64,000 nt of DNA from an uncultured Prochlorococcus sp. GTDB taxonomy: Bacteria > Cyanobacteriota > Cyanobacteriia > PCC-6307 > Cyanobiaceae. The stretch lies in assembly GCA_902596585.1 (NCBI GenBank), contig CACJUL010000005.1, positions 1-64,000 on the forward strand, given 5' to 3'. A program made the position numbers and the translations under genes. Every line of letters begins with the position of its first letter. Position 1 is the stretch's first letter. Positions 30,613 through 40,866 of this stretch are shown here, one piece after another. Under the pieces are notes generated by a model. The model did no database searches. It saw nothing but the letters and a program-made list of their open reading frames with translations, and was not told the origin of the DNA.

Positions 30613-31185
30613 ATGAGGATAAATAAATTTTTAATAGTTAAAACATTATTTATTTTATTAAATTTTCAAATGTTTTTTTATGTTTCAAAGGTCAAGGCTG
30701 CTGATGAAATTAAAATCGTATACAGTATATTTTCGAGGACAATAAAAGTTAACTCATTAAAAACATTTGCTGAAAAAGGTTTTTCATCCAAAAATTTAAG
30801 AAAGATTTTAAGAACAACAGGGTCTACCGATAAAGAAATTAGATTAATATTAAATAAAGAATTTGAAGTTCCTATAACAATTGCAAGCAAATTAGTCTAC
30901 TCAGAGATTGGAGATGTTTTTTTAACAAGACTCTCCTCTATTATTCACCCAACCAGAGCAGATGATGAAAATACTGGTAAGTTAGCACTTAGATCCAGTG
31001 TAATTCAAGGAATTAATGCAGGAAATGGAAAAATAAATCTCATAAATTTTTTTGAAGCATATCCAACAAAAACTATTATTTTAAATGTCAACGCTTTAAG
31101 CAAAGTTCTGAATAAAGTAGAATCAATTTCAGAATTACTTAACTTTTTTACAAATTCACCTTTAGATAAAATCAAAACAAATTAA
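30613..31185 (+). CDS. Exported DUF1400 protein without a hydrolase domain
   Basis: 190 aa when started at the ATG at 30613, immediately after the ABC1 kinase stop; the ORF track start at 30589 lies inside that gene. Residues 1-30 form a signal peptide ending near KVKAADE. The rest resembles the DUF1400 module (VYSIFSRTIKVNSLKTFAEKG; later LRSSVIQGINAGNGKINLINF) that in many cyanobacterial proteins precedes an alpha/beta-hydrolase domain. Here the protein stops after that module, so catalytic activity is not expected. It may act in the periplasm or lumen with the ABC1 kinase or an unlinked lipase; this is inference. Confidence 0.75.
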   Translation: MRINKFLIVKTLFILLNFQMFFYVSKVKAADEIKIVYSIFSRTIKVNSLKTFAEKGFSSKNLRKILRTTGSTDKEIRLILNKEFEVPITIASKLVYSEIGDVFLTRLSSIIHPTRADDENTGKLALRSSVIQGINAGNGKINLINFFEAYPTKTIILNVNALSKVLNKVESISELLNFFTNSPLDKIKTN

Positions 31186-31191
31186 AAAACT

Positions 31192-32295
31192 ATGGTGTTG
31201 TTTAATAAAATCAAGAATAAACTTCGTTTCAATTACAGAAAAAAAAGATGGCCAGGTTTAATAGAGGCTTATAAACAATATCTTCCAGTTACAAATGATA
31301 CTCCTATTATCTCACTAAATGAAGGAAACACACCACTAATTTTTAGTGACTCAATTAGCAAATTAATTGGAAATGGAACAAAGGTTTTTTTAAAATATGA
31401 TGGTCTGAATCCCACAGGTTCTTTTAAGGATCGTGGTATGACTATGGCTATCAGCAAGGCAAAAGAAAATGGCTGTAAAGCTGTAATTTGTGCCAGCACT
31501 GGAAACACTTCCGCTGCAGCCGCTGCCTATGCCTCCAGAGGAGGATTAAAACCATATGTTTTAATTCCAGAAGGTTTTGTTGCGCAAGGAAAACTTGCAC
31601 AGGCTTTAATGTATGGCGCTGAAATAATATCAATTAATGGAAATTTTGATAAAGCTTTAGAAATTGTAAGAGAATTATCTTCTGAACATCCCATAGAACT
31701 TGTTAATTCTGTTAATCCGTATCGCATTCAAGGACAAAAAACAGCAGCTTTTGAAATTGTTGATGACTTAGGTATTGCGCCTGATTGGCTTTGTATTCCA
31801 ATGGGAAATGCAGGAAACATAACTGCTTATTGGTTAGGATTTAAAGAATATTCAAAAATAAAAAGAAATTTAAAATTACCAGTAATGATGGGTTTTCAAT
31901 CAGAAGGGTCTGCTCCGTTAGTACAAAATATAATAGTTAAAGAGCCAGAGACAATTGCTACAGCTATAAGAATTGGAAATCCTGTAAATAGGGAAAAAGC
32001 AAAAAAAGTAAAAAAAGAAAGTAAAGGTGACTTTCAGTCAGTTACAGATGAAGAGATAGTACATGCTTACAAAATCTTGGCTAAAGAAGGAGTATTTTGT
32101 GAACCTGCAAGTGCAGCTTCTGTTGCAGGACTTATAAAAAATAAAAATAGGATTCAAAAAGATTCAACTATTGTTTGTGTTCTTACTGGAAATGGCTTAA
32201 AAGATCCTGATTGCGCTATTAAAAATAATGATGCTATTTTTAGAAAAAATATTGAGCCTTCTTTAACAAATATCACTAAAATCCTAGGATATTAA
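31192..32295 (+). CDS. thrC: Threonine synthase
   Basis: PLP enzyme of 367 aa converting O-phosphohomoserine to threonine. The cofactor Lys is in [15 protein letters not shown]; the phosphate-binding loop is [31 protein letters not shown] also fits the family. This is the shorter form of threonine synthase. It follows the DUF1400 gene by 6 bp and is the last gene before the probable origin. Confidence 0.95.
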   Translation: MVLFNKIKNKLRFNYRKKRWPGLIEAYKQYLPVTNDTPIISLNEGNTPLIFSDSISKLIGNGTKVFLKYDGLNPTGSFKDRGMTMAISKAKENGCKAVICASTGNTSAAAAAYASRGGLKPYVLIPEGFVAQGKLAQALMYGAEIISINGNFDKALEIVRELSSEHPIELVNSVNPYRIQGQKTAAFEIVDDLGIAPDWLCIPMGNAGNITAYWLGFKEYSKIKRNLKLPVMMGFQSEGSAPLVQNIIVKEPETIATAIRIGNPVNREKAKKVKKESKGDFQSVTDEEIVHAYKILAKEGVFCEPASAASVAGLIKNKNRIQKDSTIVCVLTGNGLKDPDCAIKNNDAIFRKNIEPSLTNITKILGY

Positions 32296-32630
32296 AAACC
32301 AAAAAAATTAGTGTCTGTGGAAATCCAATAAAAACCAAAAATACTTGTTGATAATATTTTAAAAACTTTTTTAATTTGTTAATTAAATTTAAATTTTTCA
32401 AAAGAAAAAGGGATTATTTAACAAATAGTCAATTTTTCCCACTTATTTATATCTCTTTAAGCCTAGTAATTAAGCCAGTAAAGTTAAAATTTCCACAGTT
32501 TCCACAACAACTACTACTACTAAATTTTTTAAATATTTAATTAATAATTAAATTAGAAGAAAGTAAAAAAAACTTATTGAATTTAATTAACGAAAAAAGT
32601 ATATTGAATATATCAAAAAATCAAATTCCA
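32296..32630. other. Probable chromosomal replication origin (oriC)
   Basis: A 335-bp gene-free stretch between thrC and dnaN, the longest in the window. It holds four DnaA-box-like 9-mers: 32316-32324 (minus strand ATTTCCACA), 32346-32354 (minus strand TTATCAACA), 32489-32497 (ATTTCCACA) and 32498-32506 (GTTTCCACA), each one mismatch from TTTTCCACA or TTATCCACA. The last two are adjacent direct repeats. They are followed at about 32520-32558 by a nearly pure A/T block that could be the unwinding element. Base use appears to shift on either side. dnaN starts the chromosome numbering in Prochlorococcus, as I recall it. dnaA itself is not in the window. The dnaN promoter must also be here. Confidence 0.7.
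32489..32506 (+). promoter_or_regulatory. Tandem DnaA-box-like pair
   Basis: ATTTCCACAGTTTCCACA is two adjacent 9-mers, each one mismatch from the TTTTCCACA box described for cyanobacteria. They sit 14 bp before a long A/T-only stretch and about 125 bp before the dnaN ATG. A third copy on the opposite strand is at 32316-32324. Confidence 0.6.
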
Positions 32631-33788
32631 ATGGAGATTATTTGTAATCAAAATGAGTTGAATAATGCTATTCAATTAGTTAACAAAGCAGTTGCCACAA
32701 GACCAACTCATCCAATTCTTGCAAATATACTTTTAACAGCTGATCAAGGAACAAATAAGATTAGTTTGACAGGATTTGATCTGAATTTAGGGATTCAAAC
32801 TTCTTTTGATGGCACTGTTAAAAATAGTGGAGCTATCACAATCCCTTCAAAACTTTTATCTGAAATAGTAAATAAACTTCCAAATGAAACACCTGTTTCA
32901 CTAGATGTAGATGAGAATTCAGATAATATTTTAATTAAAAGTGATAGAGGTTCTTTTAATCTCAAAGGCATACCCTCTGATGATTATCCTAACTTGCCAT
33001 TTGTTGAAAGTGGTACGTCTTTAAATATTGATCCTAATTCTTTTTTGAAAGCTTTGAAATCTACTATTTTTGCTAGTAGTAATGATGATTCAAAACAATT
33101 ACTTACGGGTGTGAATTTTACTTTCAAACAAAACTATTTAGAGTCTGCTTCTACAGATGGTCATAGATTGGCTGTTTCGTTAATTGATAAAGAGGAAAAT
33201 GTTGAAAATAACGAGAGTTTAAATTCAAATGAAAGTGATTTATCTGTAACTATTCCAACTAGATCATTGAGAGAAATCGAAAAATTTGTCACTCTAAAAA
33301 GCTTAGAAAATTCAATAAAGCTTTTTTATGATAAAGGTCAACTCGTTTTTATTTCTTCTAATCAAATAATTACTACAAGAACCCTTGAAGGAAATTATCC
33401 TAATTATTCACAGTTAATCCCAGATTCTTTCTCAAAAATTTTAAATTTTAATACAAAAAAGTTAATTGACGCTCTAGAAAGAATTGCTGTTTTAGCAGAT
33501 CAGCAGAGTAGTGTTGTCAAAATTAAACTAGATAGCACGGATTTAGCTTTAATAAGTGCAGACGCACAAGATATCGGAAATGCACATGAATCAATACCTG
33601 TATCTTATTCTGGAGAGGATTTTGATATTGCTTTTAATGTTAGATACCTTCTAGAGGGATTAAAAGTTATTTCTTCTCAAAATGTTTTGTTGAAGTGTAA
33701 TCTTGCAACTACTCCAGCTGTCCTTGTCCCAGAAGATAATCTTAATTCTTTTACTTATTTAGTTATGCCTGTTCAAGTTCGTTCCTAA
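32631..33788 (+). CDS. dnaN: DNA polymerase III beta subunit (sliding clamp)
   Basis: Clamp protein that holds the replicase on DNA. Started at the ATG at 32631 (MEIICNQNELNNAIQLVNKA) it has 385 aa, the usual length; the ORF track's TTG at 32577 adds 18 residues unlike other beta clamps. Three clamp domains follow; family segments include HPILANILLTAD, SASTDGHRLAVS-like (ESASTDGHRLAVSL), LEGNYPNYSQLIP and the C-terminal YLVMPVQVR. It lies directly after the probable origin, and the next gene starts one base after its stop. Confidence 0.97.
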   Translation: MEIICNQNELNNAIQLVNKAVATRPTHPILANILLTADQGTNKISLTGFDLNLGIQTSFDGTVKNSGAITIPSKLLSEIVNKLPNETPVSLDVDENSDNILIKSDRGSFNLKGIPSDDYPNLPFVESGTSLNIDPNSFLKALKSTIFASSNDDSKQLLTGVNFTFKQNYLESASTDGHRLAVSLIDKEENVENNESLNSNESDLSVTIPTRSLREIEKFVTLKSLENSIKLFYDKGQLVFISSNQIITTRTLEGNYPNYSQLIPDSFSKILNFNTKKLIDALERIAVLADQQSSVVKIKLDSTDLALISADAQDIGNAHESIPVSYSGEDFDIAFNVRYLLEGLKVISSQNVLLKCNLATTPAVLVPEDNLNSFTYLVMPVQVRS

Positions 33789-33789
33789 G

Positions 33790-34497
33790 TTGAAATTACC
33801 CAAAGAAATTTTATTGAGTGAATTATTAAATTATAATGTTAAGGGTAATATTGCCCTTAATTATGGGACTGGAGAAAATGTTTGGATGCATCCTCCTGTA
33901 CATAGGATTTTAGGATGGTATTCTCGGCCTTCAAATTTTGATTTAAAAAGAAATGTTTGGAGATTAAATCAAATTAGCCAAATAATTGATAATGAAATTT
34001 ATGTAAAAGGTGATCCTGCAATTTCAGATTTGGCGACTTTAAATAGATTTCCAACATTAATAGAAGCTAATTTGATAAATATAAATGGTTCAAAAATAGG
34101 CGTTATTGCAGATTTTTTATTTGAAATTAAAACTGGTAATATTAAATATTATTTAGTGTCTCGATCGAATCCTAAGATTCCAGGTTCTAGCAGATGGAAA
34201 TTAAATATTGAAAATATTAATGATCAACAACCTGGTTTAGTTTTCTGTGAAAGCAATTCTTTAGATGATTTGTTTTTAATAAAATCAAGTTTTAAGAATG
34301 AATTTTTTCAAAAAGGCAAAAATATTATTGAAAAATTTGATGATATGAAAAATATAGCAGCTAATAGACTAGAGGATTGGCTTGAAGAAGATGAAGATAT
34401 AAACCAAAACTTAGAATATAATCAAAAAAGTTTTTATAATAATGACAGAACCTCAAGATCTTTTAGCGAAAAAAGTGAAGATGACCCTTGGATTTAA
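33790..34497 (+). CDS. PRC-barrel domain protein
   Basis: 235 aa with a TTG start one base after dnaN. Two PRC-barrel-like parts seem present: one near residues 10-70 and one near 88-125 (LIEANLININGSKIGVIADFLFEIKTG), a fold seen in photosynthetic reaction-centre H subunits and RimM. The C-terminal 60 residues are acidic and Asn/Ser-rich. Its role is unknown. The tight spacing between dnaN and purL (3 bp) suggests one transcript. Translational coupling to dnaN is likely given the TTG start. Confidence 0.75.
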   Translation: MKLPKEILLSELLNYNVKGNIALNYGTGENVWMHPPVHRILGWYSRPSNFDLKRNVWRLNQISQIIDNEIYVKGDPAISDLATLNRFPTLIEANLININGSKIGVIADFLFEIKTGNIKYYLVSRSNPKIPGSSRWKLNIENINDQQPGLVFCESNSLDDLFLIKSSFKNEFFQKGKNIIEKFDDMKNIAANRLEDWLEEDEDINQNLEYNQKSFYNNDRTSRSFSEKSEDDPWI

Positions 34498-34500
34498 AGA

Positions 34501-36840
34501 ATGATAAATTCAGAAAATAATGATCAATATGATCTTATTGAAGCACTTAAAGTTGAAAATTTAACAATTAGTGATTATGAAGAAATTTGTAAAAGATTAA
34601 ATAGAAAACCTAACAGGACTGAACTAGGGATGTTCGGTGTTATGTGGTCTGAACATTGTTGTTATAGAAACTCAAAACCATTATTATCTAAGTTTCCTAC
34701 TAAAGGAAAAAATGTATTAGTTGGTCCTGGAGAAAATGCCGGAGTTATTGATGTTGGAAATAATCAAAAACTTGTATTTAAAATAGAAAGTCATAATCAT
34801 CCTTCAGCGATTGAACCTTTTCAGGGAGCCGCAACAGGAGTTGGTGGAATATTAAGAGATATTTTCACAATGGGAGCTAGGCCAATAGCAGTATTGAATT
34901 CATTGAGATTTGGAAATCTTGATAAATCATCAAATATCGATTTATTAAGGGGTGTTGTATCTGGTATTGCACATTATGGGAATTGCGTTGGTGTGCCTAC
35001 AGTTGGAGGAGAAATTGACTTTGATGACAGTTATTCTGGAAATCCTTTAGTAAATGTGATGGCTCTAGGACTTTTAGAGACTAATGAAATCGTTTGTTCT
35101 GGAGCGAAAAATGTGGGTTCACCAGTTCTGTATGTTGGCAATACTACTGGCAGAGATGGAGTTGGTGGTGCTAGTTTCGCAAGTTCGGAATTAACTTCTT
35201 CCTCTTTGGACGACAGACCTGCAGTGCAAGTAGGAGATCCGTTTATAGAGAAAAGTCTTATTGAAGCCTGTTTAGATGCTTTTAAGACAGGAGATGTAAT
35301 CGCAGCTCAAGATATGGGTGCAGCGGGCTTAACTTGTAGTAGTGCGGAAATGGCTTCAAACGGAAAATTAGGGATCTCTATTGACTTGGATTTAGTGCCC
35401 TCCAGAGAAGAAAATATGTCTTCATACCAATATTTATTATCTGAATCTCAAGAAAGAATGTTATTCGTCGTGAAAGAAGACAAAATTGATAACCTTATTG
35501 AAAAATTTAATAAATGGGGATTATATGCCAAAGTTATAGGTGAAGTAATCGAGACTAATGAAGTAATTATTTCTCATAAAAGTAATATTGTAGCTCGTAT
35601 TCCTACTTCTGCTCTATCTGATGACACCCCTTTAAATTTTCATAATGTAATTAATACCCCGCCTGATTATGTGTTAGAAAAATGGCAATGGACCGAAAAT
35701 AAATTGCCAGAGAGCAAAGAGGAAAAAATATTTTCATTGAAAGAAAATAAATTTTTTTCTTATCCGCAAATTATTTTAAAACTTCTTTCTAATCCTTCAA
35801 TAGCTTCTAAAAGGTGGATATATAAACAATATGATTCTCAAGTACAGCTAAATACAGTTTTTAAACCTGGCGAATCAGATGCAGCTGTAATAAGACTTAG
35901 AGATCAAAATGAAGAAACTAAAAGCAAAGTATTTTCTGGCGTTGCCGCTTCTGTGGATTGTAATAGTAGATGGGTTTACCTTGATCCTTTTAGAGGGTCT
36001 ATTGCCGCGGTTGCGGAATCTTCTAGAAATGTTAGTTGTGTTGGAGCCGAACCTTTGGCAATTACAAATAATTTGAATTTTTCTTCTCCTAATTCAGAAA
36101 TAGGATATTGGCAACTCTCATCTTCATGCAATGGTATTTCAGAAGCCTGTAAAATTTTAGAAACTCCTGTCACAGGAGGTAACGTATCCTTATTTAATGA
36201 ATCAAAAAATAAAGATAATTCAACTACACCTATTTATCCTACTCCAGTTATTGGTATGGTTGGCAAAATAGAGAATGTTGAAAAAGCAATTAGTAGTGAA
36301 TGGAAAAATATTAATGATGAAATCTGGTTAATTGGTTCTTATAAATCAGAAACAACAATTGCAGCTAGCTCGTATTTGGAATATATACATGGGGAAATTG
36401 CAGGTCGCCCTCCAGAAATAAATTTACAAGACGAAAAGTTATGTCAGAGTTTTTTAAGAAATGCAATATTAAAAAGTTTTGTTATTTCTTCTCATGATAT
36501 TAGTGATGGTGGATTGGCTATAGCTTTAGCGGAATGTTGTATTTTATCTAAAAAAGGTGCAACTATAGAATTAAAGAAAGATCAAAATAGATGCGACAAT
36601 TTATTGTTTGCAGAAGGTGGTTCTAGAATTATTTTTTCAATAGATAAAATTAAAGAAAATGAATGGCTTAATTATTTAAAAAAATTTCAAATAAATTCTC
36701 AATCGAGTGTATATGTTAAAAAAATAGGTCATGTTTCGGATGAAACTCTTAAGATTAAAATTCAAGATAAATATTTCTGTGATATTAGGGTTGAGGAATT
36801 ATCGGATAAATTTAATAATAGTATTTCAGGACATTTTTAA
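34501..36840 (+). CDS. purL: Phosphoribosylformylglycinamidine synthase subunit PurL
   Basis: ATPase subunit of FGAM synthase, fourth step of purine synthesis, 779 aa: the small, multisubunit type that needs PurQ and PurS from elsewhere. Motifs include GMFGVMWSEHCCYRNSKPLL, FKIESHNHPSAIEPFQGAATGVGGI, VGDPFIEKSLIEACL and AAQDMGAAGLTCSSAEMA. It is followed by purF after 50 bp, so two purine genes are paired here next to the origin. Confidence 0.97.
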   Translation: MINSENNDQYDLIEALKVENLTISDYEEICKRLNRKPNRTELGMFGVMWSEHCCYRNSKPLLSKFPTKGKNVLVGPGENAGVIDVGNNQKLVFKIESHNHPSAIEPFQGAATGVGGILRDIFTMGARPIAVLNSLRFGNLDKSSNIDLLRGVVSGIAHYGNCVGVPTVGGEIDFDDSYSGNPLVNVMALGLLETNEIVCSGAKNVGSPVLYVGNTTGRDGVGGASFASSELTSSSLDDRPAVQVGDPFIEKSLIEACLDAFKTGDVIAAQDMGAAGLTCSSAEMASNGKLGISIDLDLVPSREENMSSYQYLLSESQERMLFVVKEDKIDNLIEKFNKWGLYAKVIGEVIETNEVIISHKSNIVARIPTSALSDDTPLNFHNVINTPPDYVLEKWQWTENKLPESKEEKIFSLKENKFFSYPQIILKLLSNPSIASKRWIYKQYDSQVQLNTVFKPGESDAAVIRLRDQNEETKSKVFSGVAASVDCNSRWVYLDPFRGSIAAVAESSRNVSCVGAEPLAITNNLNFSSPNSEIGYWQLSSSCNGISEACKILETPVTGGNVSLFNESKNKDNSTTPIYPTPVIGMVGKIENVEKAISSEWKNINDEIWLIGSYKSETTIAASSYLEYIHGEIAGRPPEINLQDEKLCQSFLRNAILKSFVISSHDISDGGLAIALAECCILSKKGATIELKKDQNRCDNLLFAEGGSRIIFSIDKIKENEWLNYLKKFQINSQSSVYVKKIGHVSDETLKIKIQDKYFCDIRVEELSDKFNNSISGHF

Positions 36841-36890
36841 ATAACATGAAAAATACTTTTCAACGATTAAATTTTTTACGAAATTAAGTT

Positions 36891-38351
36891 ATGTGTGGAA
36901 TAGTTGGAATCGTTTCTTCAGATGATGTAAATCAACAAATTTACGATAGTCTTTTGCTTTTACAACATAGGGGGCAAGACTCTACAGGTATAGCTACAAT
37001 GGAAAATACTATTTTTCATATACACAAGGCTAAAGGTCAGGTTAATACTGCTTATAGAACGCGAGATATGAGGAATTTAATCGGAAAAATTGGATTGGGC
37101 CATGTTAGGTATGCAACAAAAGGATCAGCAGAAAATGTTGTTGAAGCACAACCATTTTATGTTAATGCTCCCTATGGAATTGTTTTGATACATAATGGCA
37201 ACTTGACTAATACAAGAGATTTAGAAAAACAATTATTTAATATAGATAAGAGACATACAAATTCTTCAAGCGATACTGAAATGTTATTAAATGTATTAGC
37301 AACAGAATTGCAGGAACAAATTCATAATCAAGAATTAGAACCTGATATTATTTTTGATGCTGTCAAATCTTTACATAAAAGAATCCAGGGATCATATGCT
37401 TCAATCGCATTGATTTCAGGTCATGGTTTATTAGCATTTAGAGATCCTTTTGGAATAAGACCTTTAGTTATAGGGAAAAGATTTTCTTCAAGTACTAAAA
37501 AGGAAGAGTGGATGGTTGCTAGTGAATCTCTTGTCCTTGAGAATAACGATTATCAAGTAGTGAGGGATGTAGATCCTGGAGAAGCAATTTTTATAAATAC
37601 TAATGGCGAATTTTTTTCCAAGCAATGTTCTGAAAATCCAATTTTATGTCCTTGTGCGTTTGAATATGTTTATTTAGCCAGGCCAGATTCAATTATGAAT
37701 GGAATTTCTGTTTATAAAGCTCGTTTAAAAATGGGAGATTATTTGTCTGAATCAATTAAAGAAAATATTAATTCCGGAGATGTAGATGTTGTAATGCCCA
37801 TTCCAGATTCTTCTCGACCTGCAGCTATGCAAGTTGCAAGACAGTTAGGTATTGAATATAGAGAAGGTTTTTTTAAAAATAGATATATTGGAAGAACATT
37901 CATAATGCCCGGTCAGCAAAAACGTAAGAAATCTGTTAGACAGAAATTAAATGCAATGAGTACAGAGTTTAAAAATAAAAACGTGTTAATTGTCGATGAC
38001 TCTATTGTCAGGGGTACAACTTCAAAAGAAATTGTGCAGATGGCGAAAGATGCAGGAGCAAATAAAGTTTTTTTTACATCAGCGGCACCTCCAGTACGAT
38101 TTCCTCATGTATATGGAATCAATATGCCAAATAGAGATGAATTAATAGCTCATGATAGGACGATCACTCAAATTGCTAATCAACTTCAAATTGATAATCT
38201 TGTTTATCAAAGTGTTGAAAATTTACGTAAATCAATAATAAGTGATTCACCAATTAAAAATTTAGAGATGAGTTGTTTTACTGGATCTTATATAACAGGA
38301 ACAGTAACTCAAGAGTATTTGAATTGGGTTGAAAATGAGTATAAATCTTAG
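36891..38351 (+). CDS. purF: Amidophosphoribosyltransferase
   Basis: First enzyme of purine synthesis, 486 aa, transferring Gln-derived ammonia to PRPP. The protein begins MCGIVGIVS; the Cys after Met is the N-terminal nucleophile of the glutaminase, with no propeptide. Glutaminase motifs ([19 protein letters not shown]) precede the phosphoribosyltransferase domain with the PRPP loop [16 protein letters not shown]. Cys residues late in the protein could bind the Fe-S cluster seen in many PurF. The 3' end overlaps the convergent gyrA-like gene by 4 bp. Confidence 0.96.
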   Translation: MCGIVGIVSSDDVNQQIYDSLLLLQHRGQDSTGIATMENTIFHIHKAKGQVNTAYRTRDMRNLIGKIGLGHVRYATKGSAENVVEAQPFYVNAPYGIVLIHNGNLTNTRDLEKQLFNIDKRHTNSSSDTEMLLNVLATELQEQIHNQELEPDIIFDAVKSLHKRIQGSYASIALISGHGLLAFRDPFGIRPLVIGKRFSSSTKKEEWMVASESLVLENNDYQVVRDVDPGEAIFINTNGEFFSKQCSENPILCPCAFEYVYLARPDSIMNGISVYKARLKMGDYLSESIKENINSGDVDVVMPIPDSSRPAAMQVARQLGIEYREGFFKNRYIGRTFIMPGQQKRKKSVRQKLNAMSTEFKNKNVLIVDDSIVRGTTSKEIVQMAKDAGANKVFFTSAAPPVRFPHVYGINMPNRDELIAHDRTITQIANQLQIDNLVYQSVENLRKSIISDSPIKNLEMSCFTGSYITGTVTQEYLNWVENEYKS

Positions 38352-40789
38352 TCAATAAATTTTTCTAGTCGAAAACAATTCTCAAGATATTCGTTTTTAT
38401 CTAATTTTAAAAAGTCTATTAAAAAACTTGACTTATTATATTTAAAATTTAATTTATCAACGGTTAATCTAGCAGATTTATTTTTATTAGTTTCAATATC
38501 AAGGTAATAGTTACTTGGTAAAATTTTGAAGAAATAATCATTTTTAAGTTGAGTTTTTTCATTTACATAACCCAAATTATATTCATTAGCGAAATAAATT
38601 TCATTACAATTAATACAAAATATTTTCCCCTTTTTAGAAACCAAATATATATACTCTCCATTTCGAAAGGAACAACAAGAAACAATTTTTTCAGTAGGCA
38701 AAAGTTTTGCAAGCATTAATCCTTGAGATTGTTTAGAAGTAGGTGTTAACATTTTATTTGACAAATCAAATTTAAAGATTCTTCCAATTGAGGTTAAAAT
38801 TACAAAATTATTTTCTTCATTAGAAATAAATGAATCTACTATTTTAATATTATTTTTTAATTTTGTTATTGTAAAAGATCTATTACTTTTAATCATGTCT
38901 TCGTCAAATAAAACTTTTTTAAATCTCCCGTCCGAGTTCAAGATACATAAATAATTATTTATACCTTTTTTAATTGAATGAAAATTTATTATTTCATTAG
39001 GATCAATATTTCCTAAGCTTTTGTTATCTAATTTAAAGTCATTATTAATATTTGATTCCCAATCAATATTAAAAACTTTTCCAGTAAAAGTGATTCCAAT
39101 TATTTTTAATTTTTTATCTAAATTACAAATAAATTTTTGAATGTTTTTATTTTCAATAATTTTATTTACATCCTCAAATGATTTTTTATAGTTATTGAGA
39201 ATCAACTTCTTTAAATAAAGTCGATTATCTATATATAATTTTGTTTTTTTATCGATAAATTCCTTTAATATTTGATTATTGATTGATTCTAATTCTTCAT
39301 TTTGATCTATATTTTTAAGTATCTTTGTTTTTCTTTTGATATTATATTTTTTCTTTAATATTAATAATTCTTCTATTAGTAATTTGAGTAATAACTTCCT
39401 ATTATCTAATAATTTCTGAAAATAGTCCTTCTTTTCTTCCAACTTTTTTATATCATCATCTATTTGTTTTCTTTCAAGCGTTGTTAATTTTTTTAGTGGC
39501 ATTTCTAAAACTGAATTTGCCTGTTTTTCACTTAGGTAAAAATTATCAATTAATTTTGATTTAGCTTCAGCAGTATTTTCTGAGTTTTCTATAGTGGTTA
39601 TTACTTTTTTAATATCTTTTGTTGCTTTAGATAAACCTTTTAACGTTTCTAGTTTTTCAAGAGTATTTTTTAGAAAATGATTAGTTCTTTTTCTAATCGT
39701 TTCTTCTCGAAATTCAAGAAAATACTTTAGATATTTCTTTAAGTTTAGCTGTATTGGCTTACCTTTAATCAAAGCTAAAAAAATTGCACCAAAGTTTGTT
39801 TGTAGAGTTGTTTTTTTATACAAATTAGAGATAACGAGTTCAGCATTAGAATCTTTTTTTAACTCTATAACAATTCTCATTCCATCTCTATCGCTTTCAT
39901 CTCTAATATCAGAGATCCCATTAATCTTTCCTGTATTAACAAGTTCTGCTAGTTTTTCAATCCAACCTGCTTTGCTGATTTGATATGGAAGTTCTGTAAT
40001 AACTAATGCATTTCGTTTATGTTTACCCTTGCCTAAATTTATTTCTTCTGTATTTATAACACCTCTTATTGTTATTGAACCCTTTCCTGTTTCGTATACT
40101 TCTTGTATTGTGCGGCTATAAATTAATTCTCCACCTGTAGGAAAATCAGGGCCTTTAATTATCCTAGAAAGACTTTTATAACTTATATCTTCATTTTCAA
40201 CTAAGGCAATTAAACCATCAACTATTTCACCTAGGTTGTGAGGAGGAATGTTGGTTGCCATTCCTACCGCAATACCTGATGAACCATTCAATAATAAAAA
40301 AGGCAGTTGAGCAGGAAGGACATCTGGTTCTTTTTGTGAACCATCAAAGTTATTTGAGAAACTTACTGTTTCTGATCCAATTTCTTCTAGAAAACCTGTG
40401 TGGGCTATAGGCGCTAATCTGGTTTCAGTATACCTCATTGCTGCTGGTGGATCATTATCTACAGATCCAAAGTTTCCATGGCCGTCAAGAGTAGGATATT
40501 TTGTTGAAAAATCTTGGACTAATCTTACTAATGCATCGTATACAGCTTGATCTCCATGGGGATGGTACTTTCCAAGTACATCTCCAACAACCCTTGCACA
40601 TTTTCTAAATGGTTTATCCGGTGTTAAACCTAATTCATACATTGCAAAAAGTATTCTCCTTTGGACAGGTTTAAGCCCGTCTCTTGCATCTGGAAGAGCT
40701 CGACCAACTATTACACTCATCGCATATTCCAGATAAGAACGTTGCATTTCTTCTTGGAGGGAGATAGAAGTAATATTTTTCTTATCCAT
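38348..40789 (-). CDS. Type IIA topoisomerase subunit A (GyrA/ParC-like)
   Basis: 813 aa. The N-terminal breakage-reunion domain is well conserved ([31 protein letters not shown]) and has the catalytic Tyr120 in AAMRYTETR. At the place of E. coli GyrA Ser83 the sequence has Gln ([13 protein letters not shown]). The second half is much less conserved, Lys/Asn/Ile-rich, with blades of a beta-pinwheel visible ([21 protein letters not shown]). I find no QRRGGKG-type GyrA box, which negative-supercoiling gyrases need, so a ParC-like role or a second GyrA paralogue is possible. It is third in a probable queG - TPR - gyrA-like transcript. Confidence 0.85.
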   Translation of the reverse strand: MDKKNITSISLQEEMQRSYLEYAMSVIVGRALPDARDGLKPVQRRILFAMYELGLTPDKPFRKCARVVGDVLGKYHPHGDQAVYDALVRLVQDFSTKYPTLDGHGNFGSVDNDPPAAMRYTETRLAPIAHTGFLEEIGSETVSFSNNFDGSQKEPDVLPAQLPFLLLNGSSGIAVGMATNIPPHNLGEIVDGLIALVENEDISYKSLSRIIKGPDFPTGGELIYSRTIQEVYETGKGSITIRGVINTEEINLGKGKHKRNALVITELPYQISKAGWIEKLAELVNTGKINGISDIRDESDRDGMRIVIELKKDSNAELVISNLYKKTTLQTNFGAIFLALIKGKPIQLNLKKYLKYFLEFREETIRKRTNHFLKNTLEKLETLKGLSKATKDIKKVITTIENSENTAEAKSKLIDNFYLSEKQANSVLEMPLKKLTTLERKQIDDDIKKLEEKKDYFQKLLDNRKLLLKLLIEELLILKKKYNIKRKTKILKNIDQNEELESINNQILKEFIDKKTKLYIDNRLYLKKLILNNYKKSFEDVNKIIENKNIQKFICNLDKKLKIIGITFTGKVFNIDWESNINNDFKLDNKSLGNIDPNEIINFHSIKKGINNYLCILNSDGRFKKVLFDEDMIKSNRSFTITKLKNNIKIVDSFISNEENNFVILTSIGRIFKFDLSNKMLTPTSKQSQGLMLAKLLPTEKIVSCCSFRNGEYIYLVSKKGKIFCINCNEIYFANEYNLGYVNEKTQLKNDYFFKILPSNYYLDIETNKNKSARLTVDKLNFKYNKSSFLIDFLKLDKNEYLENCFRLEKFID

Positions 40790-40866
40790 TAGCAGCGGAA
40801 ATTAAGTATTTATTGATTAATTAAATTAAGACTAATACGTAAACAAATATTTACCAGTATTCCAAA

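Noticed and set aside
32577-32630. TTG start of dnaN giving 18 extra residues
   Set aside because: Beta clamps normally begin at MEIICNQ-like sequence; the extra part is AT-rich leader next to the origin.
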